A stretch of 64,000 bases of DNA from Corylus avellana (GCF_901000735.1 NC_081545.1:10339973-10403972); one strand, 5' to 3'; counted from the first letter of the stretch, positions 32,762 to 45,064 are shown. The notes: generated by a model not told the origin, from the letters alone. Translations and numbers: made by a program.

Positions 32762-33693
32762 TGTTGGGAATAGGATTGCAAATCAGATATTTGCGTAGCG
32801 GAATAAATCAAATTCCCATGCCAAAATCCTTAAGGGCGTTGCGGAATGAAGAACATGTAAAAAACAGTTGTTATTTTAAATTAAATTTCAAGAACGAAGG
32901 ACAGTTATTTAGATATCAACGACCATTCTTGGATTTGGACAAAAATTCTTTTTGGTTCTCCAAGAACATGTTCTTTCTTGTTCAAGAACACGAAGAACAA
33001 TTTATTCTTTCTTCAAGAACACGAACAACAAGTTCTTTTTTTTCCAAGAACATGAAGATCAAGTGCTTATTTCTTCAAGAACACAATAGATCTTAGGGAT
33101 ACAAAGACCTCAAGATCTTCTCACCAATGACTGATAATAACCAAAAGAGGGTAGGCTCTTACTTGGCTCTTCAAATTTTAAACTTTTTTTCTTCGTGAGT
33201 TAACATAAAGAACTATTATAATTTTTAGAGAATTTCTCAAAAATATGTATCAAGATAACTTGATTTATTGATTTGAGAGCCCTATGCTCCTCTCTAATTA
33301 TATGCATAGCTAAGGAGAGAATTCTAAGATTTTAGCAATGTGGGACAACTTGTAAAAGAAGACTCTTAGTCCTACTAGGAGTAGCATGGACAACCAGGGT
33401 TTAAACCCTAGCCTCCATGATTGGCCGTGTGGTTTACGGAGAACTCTCCTTGGGCCATACGGTTGCTTGCCTTGGGAATTGGGCTTGGGTTTTACCCCAG
33501 GTCTTTTTTCCTTGTCTCCAATACATATGCCTAGTGAATATTCCCTCACCTTATATGTTCCACTTATGCTCATTAGGCCTCTAGATTTTATCCCAAGCCT
33601 AATTGCTCTAAACCTCTTTAGCCCATGTTTTAAATAAATAAAAAACTTAGCCTAATAAATAAGAAAGCCTTATGTTCGTAATCATGTCACCCT

Positions 33694-34703
33694 AAAAATT
33701 AAAATCCATTTTTAGTAGAGCAATTTTTTTTGTAGCCGGCCCTAGAGAGAGAAGCTCTGACCTCTCTCTTGTTTTCCTCTCCAATGAGTTACCTTAGGGA
33801 GGAGGGATGGCTTTCCATCCCTCCTCCAACCCCCTTCCTCCCATCCCTCTTCCCTCCCCCCTCCCCCCTTCTTTTGCTTTCTATGCACTTGTTTTATGTT
33901 TTTCTTTGTTTTTTCTTTTTTGGCCCTATCACCAGCCTCAAAAGTAGCCACGCCACCCCTTCCACCTTGTTGACTCGCCACCTCATACAATCGTAGTATT
34001 TTTCCTTTGCTCTGTGGCGTTGGGGGTTTTTAGATTCGGTTGGATCGGTCTGCTCTAAGCTAGATCTATTCCTTTCGGGCTTGCCAGGCCAACGACGTGC
34101 CTCTTCTCTTCGTTCTCCAGTCTCTCCGCCACCTGTTGCCTCCCTCCTCCTTGCAACACTGCCACCACGCTCCAGTGCGTGGCCTACACACGCCAACGTG
34201 TAAACTTCACTCTCCTGCACGTGCTCCATGTGCGCCGGTTTTGCCTCGACTCCACCGATGCTGCTGTCTGCTAGTTTTTGTGTTGTTTCTGTTTTTTAAT
34301 TTGTTTTTGCAATTTGTTTGTAACTTGTTTGAATAAGAATTTGTCCAGACCCTTGGTTGTGGATGTGAAAAATATCCTGGCTTTCAGGTCTAGTAGGATG
34401 AGTTTGGCATGGGGGTTTTCTACTACCAAGGCTGAGGAATATGAGCTACCTATGTAATAGGTTGAGTCTGTCTGGAATAGATCCGTTGTTCCTATTGAAG
34501 ATTAGTCATGGGTTAGCGAATATTGATGTCATAGATAGGTCTTGAATGTAAGATTGTTCTCTATGTATCTATGACGTTGTAACCTCGTAGCTTCGGCTAT
34601 GATTTTCTCAGAGCTTTATGCACTGTGATGTAAGAGCTTTATACTTGTGATCCTTCATTAATTAATGAGACTGAAATGATTTTCCCTTCAAAAAACAAAA
34701 TAA
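33694..34703 (+). mobile_element. LINE-like insertion with 14-bp TSD, ~1.0 kb
   Basis: AATCATGTCACCCT occurs at 33680-33693 and again at 34704-34717. A variable-length duplication of this size is typical of LINE/SINE insertion. The 3' end (TTCATTAATTAATGAGACTG...CCCTTCAAAAAACAAAATAA) resembles the A-rich tails of plant LINEs. The 5' part is pyrimidine-rich on the plus strand. No reverse transcriptase is present, so it is truncated or non-autonomous. Open frames on both strands (about 33769-34336) are not conserved proteins. Confidence 0.65.
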
Positions 34704-34729
34704 AATCATGTCACCCTGACATTTGTTAC

Positions 34730-37503
34730 TGAAAGATCTACTAAGATTGTGCTCTACCTCCAATTGTCAAATATTTAGAATAACAACCTAAACAATTATC
34801 AAATAGAAACAAACACAACAGAATATAAACAACATCGCAAACACAACACAATATTCGTTTACAAAGTGAAAAACCCTTTGAACACATCAAAGGTGAAAAC
34901 CACTCCGGGGCAGCTAAACCCGGAAAATCATTATATGAAGATTTAGTGTTACAGACTAGACGATAATCACAACCTTGAGGACCTCTAGACCTAGTAAGAA
35001 CAACAAGCTTCCTAGCTTGTCTCCATTCTAACCATCTTCACGTAGTGCATTTTCTCACCGACCCTTTGGTAGACTTCCTTCTTCAAGTTCACCAAACCCA
35101 CAATCTTCTTGTCATCAAAACGGATCAAGGCAATGTGCCAACAATCAAGAGCAAAGGATAGCCCAAGGCTATATCACGTTCTCGAATCAATCTCCCAAGA
35201 CTCAGCAACCCTAGAGAAAAATCGAGACTTCTATCAACAAAAAACCAAAGTAAAATACTGCCCAAAAAGTCAACGAAAAAAAAAAAAAAAAAAAAAAAGA
35301 GCAGCAAAATCCTTAAATTTAAAGAGATTTCTGTTGTCACGTCTTAATGGGACACTTTCTCATTATGACGTGAAGGCCAGATTCGTAGATTTGAAACAAC
35401 CCTCGTCCTAACGAGAAATCAGTCCCGTCCTGACGTGAAGAACAAATGTCTCCTCTCCGTCACTTGTCTCATCTTAACGCAGCCTTTGACGGGAAAATAG
35501 TAGCTTCAACATTGGTCCCGTTACATGTCCTGTTCTGACGAGAAAACAATAGCTTTAGCTATGGTCTCATTACATGTCCCATTCTGAGGAGGTTCCTGAC
35601 GAGAAAACAGTAGCTTCAGCTTCACTCTCGTCACATCCTCATTTTGACGCCACTCCTAAAGAGAAAATAGTAACTCCCTGTTACATGTTCCGTCTTGACG
35701 CAGCTCTTGACAAGAAAACAATGACTCCCCGTTACATGTATCGTCCTAATGACACTCCTGATGGGAAACCAGTAACTCCCTGTTACATGCCTCGTTTTGA
35801 CGGGGCTTCTGACGGGAAAATAATGACTTCTTCAATTAGCCTCTGAGAGCCTAAAATTTATTTCCCAAAGTTTTAAACACACAAAGAAGGACAACAACAA
35901 CAAGGACATTATAAGACAAGTCATTGAATTAGGCCAATGATGTGGTATTTTTTGTGTCAAAAAAATATCAATAATAAAAATTACCACTCGCAATAGTACG
36001 AATCCTGTAGGATAGGGCTATATTGAGGGTGTCGAACCTCAAGGACTGCAGGGGTTTTATTATCAAAATGCGAAAGATTAAAATTAACTTAATTGAAAAG
36101 AGAATTGATTTGATTTTCTTTAAAACTAAAGTGCATGAAAATAAAAGATATTTAAAATAAGAGAGAGTGTAGGGTATTGACTTCACCTCTATCCGCACAA
36201 CAATGGTTAATGATAATTAATCCCAGAAATTCATTCTATGCATGTTATAAATAAACAAGAAACTACCTTATTAAAGAATAAGCATAATTTATCTTCGGTT
36301 GGCACGGATCGTCCACCTAACCACTAAGATGCGGTATGACCCGTCTTTCCTAGGTATAAATTATTAAATTCTTTAATAGGATACATACAATCAATGAATA
36401 AGTGTAACCCATCTTCGGTTGGCACAGATTGTCTACCTAAATTACACTAAACTAGGGTGTAGTACAATCCGTCTTCCCTAGGCATGGCCTATAAAATCCT
36501 ATTGATCACATGCCAATTAAACCCATTGTATAACCATCATCCTCATAATCACAGAAAACAAGAATGATTTGATTTCAATAAAAGTAAAATACTTTCTAAG
36601 ACAAGAGAAGAATTTCACAAATATTGATATTGAAATTTAAGAACAATTGCATTTAATATGAAGAACATAAATCAATTGTAGCAATCCTCATAGTTATACA
36701 ATCAACATGCATAAATTAAAAATCTAGAAATTAAATACAATCAAACCATTGTGCTTGGATAGGGTTACATCAACACCCTATTACAGAATTAGCCGCTCAT
36801 CGGGGTGCTAGGATGGCCTCCTGTCATGGATTATCTCCTCTTCAACTTGTCAAGCCTCCAAGAAGATTTTTATATCTAAACTAAGCACACCTTCTCTTGA
36901 AGGTTAAGGGTCTATTTATAGGGAGCAAGTCAGTCCTAGAAGCCCTAGGAAACCTAGAAATTTCAGAGATTTAAGTCCAAGTCCAATTAGAATAAAGAAA
37001 ACCTAAGTCCAAATCGGAATAGGATTCGCCCAGAATTGCGTTCCTATCTTGCGGGGCGATTTTGGCATTGTGACGCTCCGAATTAGGAAAATTATATTTG
37101 ATAATGATTTGTAGAAATTTGAGTTAGGTTTCCATTGCTGCTTGAATCACCTCAATCGGATATTTGAGCTGAAAGTTATGGCCAAAATACCGAGACATAT
37201 GCAGAATCCAAATTTGAATCCAATCCGATTTTGACTCCAATTTGAAAAATTCCGAATTAATCATTTTCTTTATTTGATTAAACTTAACCATGATTGGTTA
37301 AGTTTAACCATATCTTCTAAGTCTTTTCAAAGTGTGCTTTTAAGCCCAAAATCAATTGAATTAATTGCATCTTTATTTATAACCTGAAAACACAAAAACA
37401 AAATAAAATCAAACAAATAACAACGCTAAGGAATTAACATATGCAAATTAAGGGGCTTGAATGTGCAACATTCGGCGCTTATCAGCCAACCTAAAACCTA
37501 ACA
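34730..37503 (-). mobile_element. 3' LTR of F, interrupted by solo LTR G
   Basis: Begins TGAAAGATCT and ends CCTAACA in plus-strand reading. Subtracting G and one GCCAA copy leaves about 1.22 kb, matching the 1207-bp 5' LTR. It shares the TGACG-rich tandem array (about 35330-35840). Confidence 0.8.
35938..37484. mobile_element. Solo LTR 'G' (probably Gypsy), 1547 bp, TSD GCCAA
   Basis: Starts TGATGTGGTATTTT, ends CGGCGCTTATCA, with GCCAA on both sides (35933-35937 and 37485-37489). It contains two units starting ATCTTCGGTTGGCAC exactly 120 bp apart (36291 and 36411), each followed by a CCGTCTT..CCTAGG string. I associate such LTRs with Tat-type Gypsy elements, from memory only. Non-coding. 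Confidence 0.8.
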
Positions 37504-38480
37504 ATCTCTCCGTTTGGCCATTCAATGACAAAATCCTAAACAAGGTTTAAAACTTTACACTAGGAACAAGGACAACATAAACAGCTACACACAAGGAAAT
37601 CCAAGAGCAACCCTTCCAGACCAAATGCTAGGTCATTGGACAATTCACCAAAAATTATTGTTGCACTAAGCCAAACACAATCAAACACCATACCCTTTCC
37701 TGGTTCTCAAACATGTCACACAAAACACATTACTGCACCAAATTCAAAAGCAATTAAAAATAGAGAACTAGAGAACCAAACATTCAAAGATTTCAAACCG
37801 AAGGTTAAGCCAAATATGAACAAAGATAAACACCACATTGTTTCAAAATAACAAGCCAAAAACACCATAAAAACATCAATCAAATTCAGCAGATAAATTA
37901 AACACCAAATTAAAACCATATTGTTTGTCAAGTTTAACCCACATTTCTCCTCCTTTTGTCATAAATGAACAAAGGGAATGCACCATTCTTCATCCGAGGA
38001 GAGACTGCAATGTATTTTGAATTCTGAAAGCTTGAGACTTTATCTCATCAAGACTCAGTTTGTACTCAGCAAATTCTTGTTTGATCTCATCAACTTGGGT
38101 GCTAAAAAAAAACCTTGTGTTCTAGAGCCACTTGAGGTAGATGCAGAGGATGGGGATGGGATTCTCCTCTTCTCAGATTTGGAGATAGATAATCAGTCAA
38201 AAGCAGAAGGCTCACTCACAAAAACCTCATTTTGTAGTTGAGGCAAAGAGAAATGAGACAGGACCTTGCAAATAACTCCAGCATATCTAGACCTAGATTC
38301 AACACATTTGCATTATGAATAGATGCAATGCCGTCAATAATCATCGAACCAGGGACAACTTTGTGATTTGAGCAAGGCATACAAAAGGTACGAATGATCA
38401 AGTGACAGAGCAGAACTCTGAATGAGAGGCATCAGATTACTCATGATCATGAGATCTAGCATTCTCTCAGGAAGCTTGAT
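37504..38480 (-). mobile_element. F internal 3' non-coding region with polypurine tract
   Basis: On the minus strand the DNA reaching the 3' LTR reads GGCCAAACGGAGAGAT, a polypurine tract directly before the LTR start TGTTAGG. The rest shows only short frames with no domain. Confidence 0.6.
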
Positions 38481-39075
38481 AGATTTGACAGGATATGCTT
38501 TCATTGAGCTAGTTCAAGGTGCAAGCCCAAATAGCTCACCCATTTCCTCACAGGAAGGAGAATCCTCAGGAGCATATGGGAACTAACTCTTGGAAACATG
38601 AGGAATCTTCAAGATTTTGGCCAAAATCTTTGGATCAATTGTAATATCTTTTCCTTTGAAAAATGTAATGAGGGTTAAAGAGGAAGCACACTGTTTTCGA
38701 ACATTTGAGTAAAATTCCTGAACCATCTCAGGAAACACAGCCGGTTGAGGCCCAATGTTCCAGAAGCCATTTTCTGCTTTCAAAAACACGAGGAATGAAG
38801 CTGAATTCCTTTGAAGCAAAATCCGCCATGGTAATGGGATGCTTTACAATAACCTTGCGTCCTGGGAATTTCTTTGAAAGAAAACAAACTTGGTCCGAAT
38901 TTGTCTAAAATCTCTAAGCAAACGCATCTTCACCATCACTAATAGTTGTCTCTGACATAGATGGAGTAGGCCCAATAGCCACTCGAGCCTTCTTGACAAA
39001 TTGAACAATTGCAATAGGCTTAAGCTTTGCATCCTTCTCAACTCTAGAAAGTTTATTTCCTTTTGAGGAAGACAT
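38481..39075 (-). pseudogene. F-element ORF2 relic (plant transposon-protein-like)
   Basis: From an ATG at 39075 (minus) a frame reads MSSSKGNKLSRVEKDAKLKP and then decays into several frames. A 78-codon piece (38583-38819) contains EFYSNVRKQ and FFKGKDITIDPKILAKILKI. This matches the pattern 'EFY...GK.I.I....IA..L.' seen in the putative plant transposon protein family and in the ORF at 18200-19321. Frameshifts and stops make it non-functional. Its position 3' to gag, where pol would normally be, is characteristic of this non-autonomous element. Confidence 0.5.
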
Positions 39076-40641
39076 TTTTGCACAAAGACAAATGATACTT
39101 CAAGACTTTATTTTTTCCTCCCAACCAAAAACTTATGACAGAAATTAAAGATCACAATACTCACGGAAATAAGATTTAAAAAAATGATTTCTTCTCAAAA
39201 TGGGATTCCAAATAGACAATTTAATCTCAATCAGATACACTTAGAGAAGTCTTAAATTGTAAGTTTCAGCATTTCAAACAAAAGATTCATGTAAATCATA
39301 ACCTAACCAAAGGGAACGAGTAGAGAATAGAATGAGAACTCAAAGAAGTTCTAAATATCATGAGATAGTCGATTTCCACATTATATGAACTCAAAAACCC
39401 AGATTAATGTCTAATAATCATGCTATTCATGAAACCCACCAGTTAATCATGTGACAACATCCCAAAATATTTATAAACAGAAATAGACTACCTGAAAGCC
39501 TAAAGATTTTTCAAAACCCACTGGAAGAAATCAAACCATACACAATCGAACTACAAGCAAGAAGAATGGAGATGCGTACCTTTCAAGTTGCAACAAGTGG
39601 AGAGACAAAGCTGAAAGAGGAAATAGAGAAGCCTGCTTTTGATAAGAAAGAAGAAGGAAATTCAACACAAAATAAATAACTGAATGAGAAGACTCCGTGA
39701 AAAGTGATCTAGTTTCTGTTCTAACGAGGGTGTACTCTATTACGACGAGAAGGCAATTAATCATCTGGTCACACAATTGGAACAGACACATTCACAGATT
39801 CAATTCTCTTAAGAAGAATTTTGAGAGGTTAATCTAACTAAGGGATAATCTGTGTAGTGAGAGATCATTTTAAAACAGAGGATACACCATTCAAACTTCA
39901 ATAGTCAAGATGTCAAACAGTAAGTTGTTTATCACTTTTGACAAAAGTCAACCCCTTCCCTGATTCTTGAACCCAAATTCATACACCCATTCCTCCTCAA
40001 TTGTCCAAATCATTTATTAGAAGAGGTATCAATCCCTTGGGTGTTTCACCTTTTACCGCAATGCATAGACACCGGCTTTTTCTATAAGGATCAAGACCAA
40101 GACAACGTTTGAAGTCCAAACAAAACACACATGACCTTTGATCAATTTGCTTGTCATTGAAGGAGATGATGCCATGAACATTTTGAGAAATTAGACATAT
40201 GGGTCCAATTTGTAAAAGATCAAAAACAGAGTTTCAAACTGAGTAGACATTAGACACTTAGGAAAAATGAATATCGACGTTTTGACACTTGTGGTATAAA
40301 AGAAATGCCTTTGACAGATTGACAACCAAAAGACTTACTAAGGAATCACTTCACATGAAAGAAATCAAACCAAGAATGTTCACATAGAATCTATTAGTCA
40401 AAAGAACCATCTTGCTATTTCTGAAAAAGAAAAACAACACAATGATAAACAAGGAGAAGGAATGTTGTCTTAATACAGGGAACACATCATCAGAGATTTC
40501 TTTAAAGAGAACCGACAGGTGACAATAGAACAAACACAGAGATGCAATCAATGCAACTCACAATATATGGGCTAGAACACATAATATCAAAATAAGTAAA
40601 GAGAACTAGCCATGAAACCCCAACCCATCCAAGATAGGACC
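39076..40641 (-). mobile_element. F internal non-coding region
   Basis: No supported ORF. The right two thirds (about 39520-40641) match 6485-7670 in reverse complement. The remainder is present only in this copy. Confidence 0.6.
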
Positions 40642-42351
40642 CTAATTACCTTCACATTTGTCTAACCTAAATGCAATGTCCTTCATTAGGGAAATGATTT
40701 GGTTTATGGGGTCATTGTGAGTCTCAATCTCATAATCATTAGAGTTCTCCTTAATTTGAGATTTATGAGAGAGTTGGTTGCAATGACATCGGATATGACC
40801 TCTTTTGCCACAAGAATTATAGATGGGAACTTTCCTTTGGAAGGGAGTTTCCCTCATAGGAGTATGAGAGCGTTGTTCATAGAACCCTCTCATTTCCAAA
40901 AGAATTTGGAAACATGTTGGTATCTCTACCCTTTCCCTTGTCACTTTTCTCAAGTCGACTTATCCCAACATGTGAAGCAGGAACAAAATTTATCAAATTT
41001 TTGGAAGCTACCACACTTCTTGAAGTAGAGGCATTTTGTTCATATCCAATTTCATGTTTATCTCCAAAGGACTTTTGCATGCTCAGAATGGCATTCAACT
41101 TTGATGAAAGGGATTAAATTTGAGGGTTCTCTTTCTGGGCATCTTTCGAGCTCCTAATCCCATCGATTTTGCTCACCAAAAACTAATTTTCATCCTGCAA
41201 ACTTACACAAGTTTTGTTAGCATCAAACAATTTAGTCATCAAGAAATTTTTTCTACCTTTAGAGATTTTCAATCTTGTAGGCCGATTCCAACAGATTTTG
41301 AAGAGATATGTTTTCTTCTTCAACTGCAACTAGTTGCGTCAGGAGCTCCTTACACTTCCTCCTACCATCTGTGCAATTTCTAACAAGAGAGTCATGGAAC
41401 ACAAAATGACTCTTGCTCTTCACTGAACCTTCATCTAAGTTCTCTTCATAAGACTCACCATCTATCCCTGCTAATGGAGAATCACTAGAACCTTGAATAG
41501 TTGTTGGAAATGGCATTTAGACAACTTTCTTCCATTTTTGGTCATCTGAGTCATTTGACTTTGATTCATCACTCAAGGATGGATTCATGGCGTTTTCTTG
41601 AGCATTCTTTAGGTATTTTAAGAAATTTCTAGTTAGCATAGCAATTGGCTTCGAGTCAAATGACTCATCATCATTTGATTCTTCATCAGCCACTTCCTTT
41701 TCCTTCTTTGTGGGTTTTAATGCTATTCTCTTAGCTTTAGGAGATAATCTCCTGCTCTCATCTGCTATGAGAGAACCCACCAATTCATCAACATCCAATG
41801 ATTCCGCATCCTTGCTTTCTTCAACAATAGTTATTTTAGGATCAAAACGAGAAGGTAGTGACTGAAAATTCTTTTTCACTCACTTTAACTTCAGAAATTT
41901 TCTCACCAAGTCCTCACATGGAGTTCACAATTTCACTCAAATTGGTGCAAAATTCACTGAATGTTTTATCTTCCTTTATGCTCACTGTCTCAAATCAAGA
42001 TGTCAACATTAGAAGTTTGGTCTTCCTTACTCCTTATGATCCTTCATGGGTCTTCTCAAGAATATCCCATGCTTCTTTTGAGGTCTCCCAAAGAGTAATT
42101 TGTCGAAACTCACCTGATGAGATGCAATTGAAAATGCAACTTAATCCCCGATTATTTCAGTTGCTCTTCACCGTATCTTCCTTACTCCATTTGTCAAAAT
42201 CACCATCTGGTTTATCAAATCCCTTTTCAACTGTGAGCCATATATTGTCATTAAGCCCTTTCAATTAGGCTTTCATATGAACCTTCCAGTGATCATAATC
42301 ATTACCATTGAAAATGGGAGGAGCATTGGTAAAAGAAGTATTTGGCTTCAT
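40642..42351 (-). pseudogene. F-element gag relic (second copy)
   Basis: Minus-strand gag homologous to 4788-6484, from an ATG at 42351. Pieces: 41517-41879 (120 codons, LPSRFDPKITIVEESKD), 41259-41516 (85 codons) and 40642-40953 (103 codons) with the zinc knuckle CNSCGKRGHIRCHC. Stops and frameshifts differ partly from the plus-strand copy: this copy keeps ACTTCTTTTACC near the start where the other has a long T-run. The two copies thus decayed partly independently after duplication. Confidence 0.75.
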
Positions 42352-42404
42352 AACAAAGAGGTCAACGAACACGCTCAAAAGATGAGTTTAAACTGTGCGA
42401 ACCC

Positions 42405-42416
42405 GCTTTGATACCA
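42405..42416 (-). other. Primer-binding site of F (complete copy)
   Basis: GCTTTGATACCA on the plus strand is TGGTATCAAAGC on the element strand, two bases from the 5' LTR end, as in the copy at 4723. Confidence 0.8.
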
Positions 42417-42418
42417 AT

Positions 42419-43625
42419 TGAAAGATCTATTAAGATCGTGCTCTACCTCTAATTGCCAAATAATCAGAATAACAACCTAAACAATTATCAAATTGAAACA
42501 AACACATCGGAATATAAATAACATTGGAAACACAACATAAGATTTGTTTACGAAGTGGAAAATCCTTTGATCACCTCAAAGGTAAAATTCACTCCGGGGC
42601 AGCCAAACTAGAAAAATCACTATATGAAGACTCAGAGTAATAGACTAGATGATAGTCACAACCTTGAGAACTTCTAGACTTAGTAAGAACAACAAGCTTC
42701 CAGCTTTTCTGCATCATGACCAGCTTCACGTAGTGCATTTCCTCATCGACCCTTCGGTAGACTTCCTTCTTCAAGTTCACCATACCCACAATCTTCTTGT
42801 CTTCAAAATGAATCAAGGCAACATGCCAACAATCAATAGCAAAGGACAGCCCAAGTCTATATCACGTTCTCTCTTGAATCAATCTCCCGAGACTCAGCAC
42901 CCGTAGAGAAAAATTGAAACTTCTATCAACAAAAAACTAGAGAAAAATATTGCCCAAAAATTCTACTGAAAACAGAGCAAGAAAATCCTTAAATATGAAG
43001 ACATTTTCATCATCACGTCTTGACGGGACACTTTCTCTTTATGACGTGAAGGCCAGATTCGTAGATCTGAAACAACCCATGTCCTAACGAGAACGCAGTC
43101 TCGTCATCACGTGAAGAACAAATGTCTGATCTCTGTCACTTGTCTTGTCTTAACGCAGCCTCTGGCGAGAAAATAGTAGCCTCAACATTGGTCCTGTTAC
43201 ATGTCCCGTTCTGACAAGATTCGTGACGAGAAAACAGTAGCTTCAGCTATGGTCTCATTACATGTATCGTTCCGAGGAGGTTCCTGACGAGAAAACAGTA
43301 GCTTCAGCTTTACTCTCGTCACATCCTCATTCTGACACCACTCTTGACGTGAAAACACTAACTCCCCGTTATATGTTCCGTCTTACGCAGCTCCTGAAGA
43401 GAAAATAGTAACTCTCCATTAAAAGTCTCGTCCTGACGGCACTTCTGACGGGAAACCAGTAACTCCCCGTTACATGTCTCGTTCTGACCGAAAACCGTCA
43501 CTTCTTCAATCAACCTCTAAGAGCCTAAAATCTTTTTCTCAAATTTTTAAACACACAAAGAAGGACAACAACAACAAGGACATTACAAGAAAAGTCATTG
43601 AATTAGGCCAACCTAAAACCTAATA
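42419..43625 (-). mobile_element. 5' LTR of F (complete copy), 1207 bp
   Basis: Bounded by the PBS and by target duplication GTTAC. Ten TGACG/CGTCA pentamers were counted by eye between 43021 and 43500, within a degenerate ~50-60-bp tandem array. Confidence 0.85.
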
Positions 43626-44172
43626 GTTACGCAACAATATTTTAATCACAATTAATTCCACTAAATGACTGTGAGTGAACTCCAATAAATATTTTTTAAT
43701 AAACAATTAATCCCTTGACTTTGACTTAGACTTATGATTCCTACATGAAATATTCCGTAACAGAATTAAGGTTAAGGATATTGTCACTTAATTCTCTAGC
43801 TCTTTATCCTTGAGTTACTTATTTTAGGTTATTCTCATACATGTGAAAAACACATGTCTATATTTTGGTATGCCAACCAAAGTGCCCCGGCTAGAGACTC
43901 TGAGAATAATAACCGTAAAATCTATCTAAAGGGAAAATTGATTGTCTCTTTGTTTACCAACAAGGGATTTTGATTCCCTCTTGAAGTCGATGTTCCCATA
44001 ATGTTAGATGTGATTACCCAAAGTACTGAGCACTGTTGACCAATGATAGGTCTCACGTTTAGATAAATGTAGGTAATCAACACTTTACATCTGAGTTCAC
44101 GAACTTCTCAGGATTTAGAATCAAAGTCTAAATAGTCTTTAGGGAGTTTTATTGTCTTTCCTTAATATATAG

Positions 44173-44650
44173 TAGGGAAAAATATAAAAAAGCCCCCCAA
44201 ACTACCAGCCGTTTTCGATTTAGCCCCCTAATGTTCCAAAAGTGATAAAGTAGCCCCCGAAACTACTAAACCATTGCATTTTGGCCACTCCGTTAGTCAA
44301 AACCGTAAGTTTGGACGGAAACTGCAAAACGACATCGTTTTGTTATGGGTAAGTTAATACAATGCCCTTTTATAAAAAATAAAAAAAAAAAAATTGGAAA
44401 AAATATAAAAAAACCCCCCACACTACTAGCCGTTTTCATTTTAGCCCCCTAATGTTCAGAAAGTGATAAAGTAGCCTCCCAACAAAACGACGTCGTTTTG
44501 AATTTTCATTAAAATTGACGGTTTTAACTAACGGAGTGGCCAAAGTGCAATAGTTTGGTAATTTGGGGGGTACTTTATCACTTTTGAAACATTAGGGGGC
44601 TAAATCGAAAACGGCTAGTAGTTTAGGGGGCTTTTTTATATTTTTCCCTA
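44173..44650. mobile_element. TIR element inserted in E, 478 bp, TSD TATAG
   Basis: TAGGGAAAAATATAAAAAAG at the left is mirrored at the right, giving near-perfect inverted repeats of about 33 bp. TATAG flanks both sides (44168-44172 and 44651-44655). The other E copies (for example near 50415) show the empty site. A second left-end-like sequence begins inside at about 44396, so one element may have inserted into, or duplicated within, another. No transposase. Confidence 0.85.
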
Positions 44651-45064
44651 TATAGTATCTTTATGAAAAGACAACTCATCGGTCCGTTCAATGCCTTAGG
44701 ATCTCAGCACACTACACATCAATCCCGACGTCACCGCTTCACTTGATCAAGGTAGATCATCAAGATTTGATGTGTAACGGTCTTACTCAAAATGGAATTT
44801 CCAATTCCATTTACTGATTGCGAACTGTATATATTTAAGTATACAAGGATTATGGACTATGACCTTGTGTAAATATAATCCTAGGACCTTTCACATGTAT
44901 AACAAATGTGATGAACTTGGTAATAAGTATGTAAAATACATTTTATATGCTAAACGCTCAAATAATTTTAATTAGTGAATATGACATATATATTCATTAC
45001 AAACATTTGAATGTCAGCACATATATAAAATAATTGGGATTCAGGGCATAATCTCAACACCACG

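Larger units (their letters stand above)
34730..43625 (-). mobile_element. Non-autonomous LTR retrotransposon 'F', complete copy, TSD GTTAC
   Basis: Flanked by GTTAC (34725-34729 and 43626-43630). Reading on the minus strand: 5' LTR 43625-42419, PBS 42416-42405, gag relic, a long non-coding region, an ORF2 relic, polypurine tract at about 37504-37518, 3' LTR 37503-34730 with solo LTR G inside. Without G the element is about 7.3 kb. No protease, integrase, reverse transcriptase or RNase H motifs were seen anywhere, so it is a LARD-like element needing a helper. Confidence 0.8.
32762..45059 (-). mobile_element. Solo LTR 'E' (~1.9 kb itself) carrying a stack of nested insertions, TSD CCACG
   Basis: Outer ends are TGTTGGGA (32762) and TCTCAACA (to 45059), with CCACG immediately outside both (32757-32761, 45060-45064). 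Removing a LINE-like element, element F and a TIR element leaves about 1890 bp of E: 32762-33693, 34718-34729, 43631-44172 and 44656-45059. No coding is left, so it is read as a solo LTR, oriented minus by comparison with 2578-3523. The intergenic unit at 21088 shows the empty site (GAGGCCTATGGTCACTTC). Confidence 0.8.

Noticed and set aside
33742..34336. Frames on both strands in the LINE-like insertion
   Set aside because: Low-complexity Pro/Leu or Arg/Gly-rich translations from pyrimidine-rich DNA; no RT, endonuclease or gag motif.
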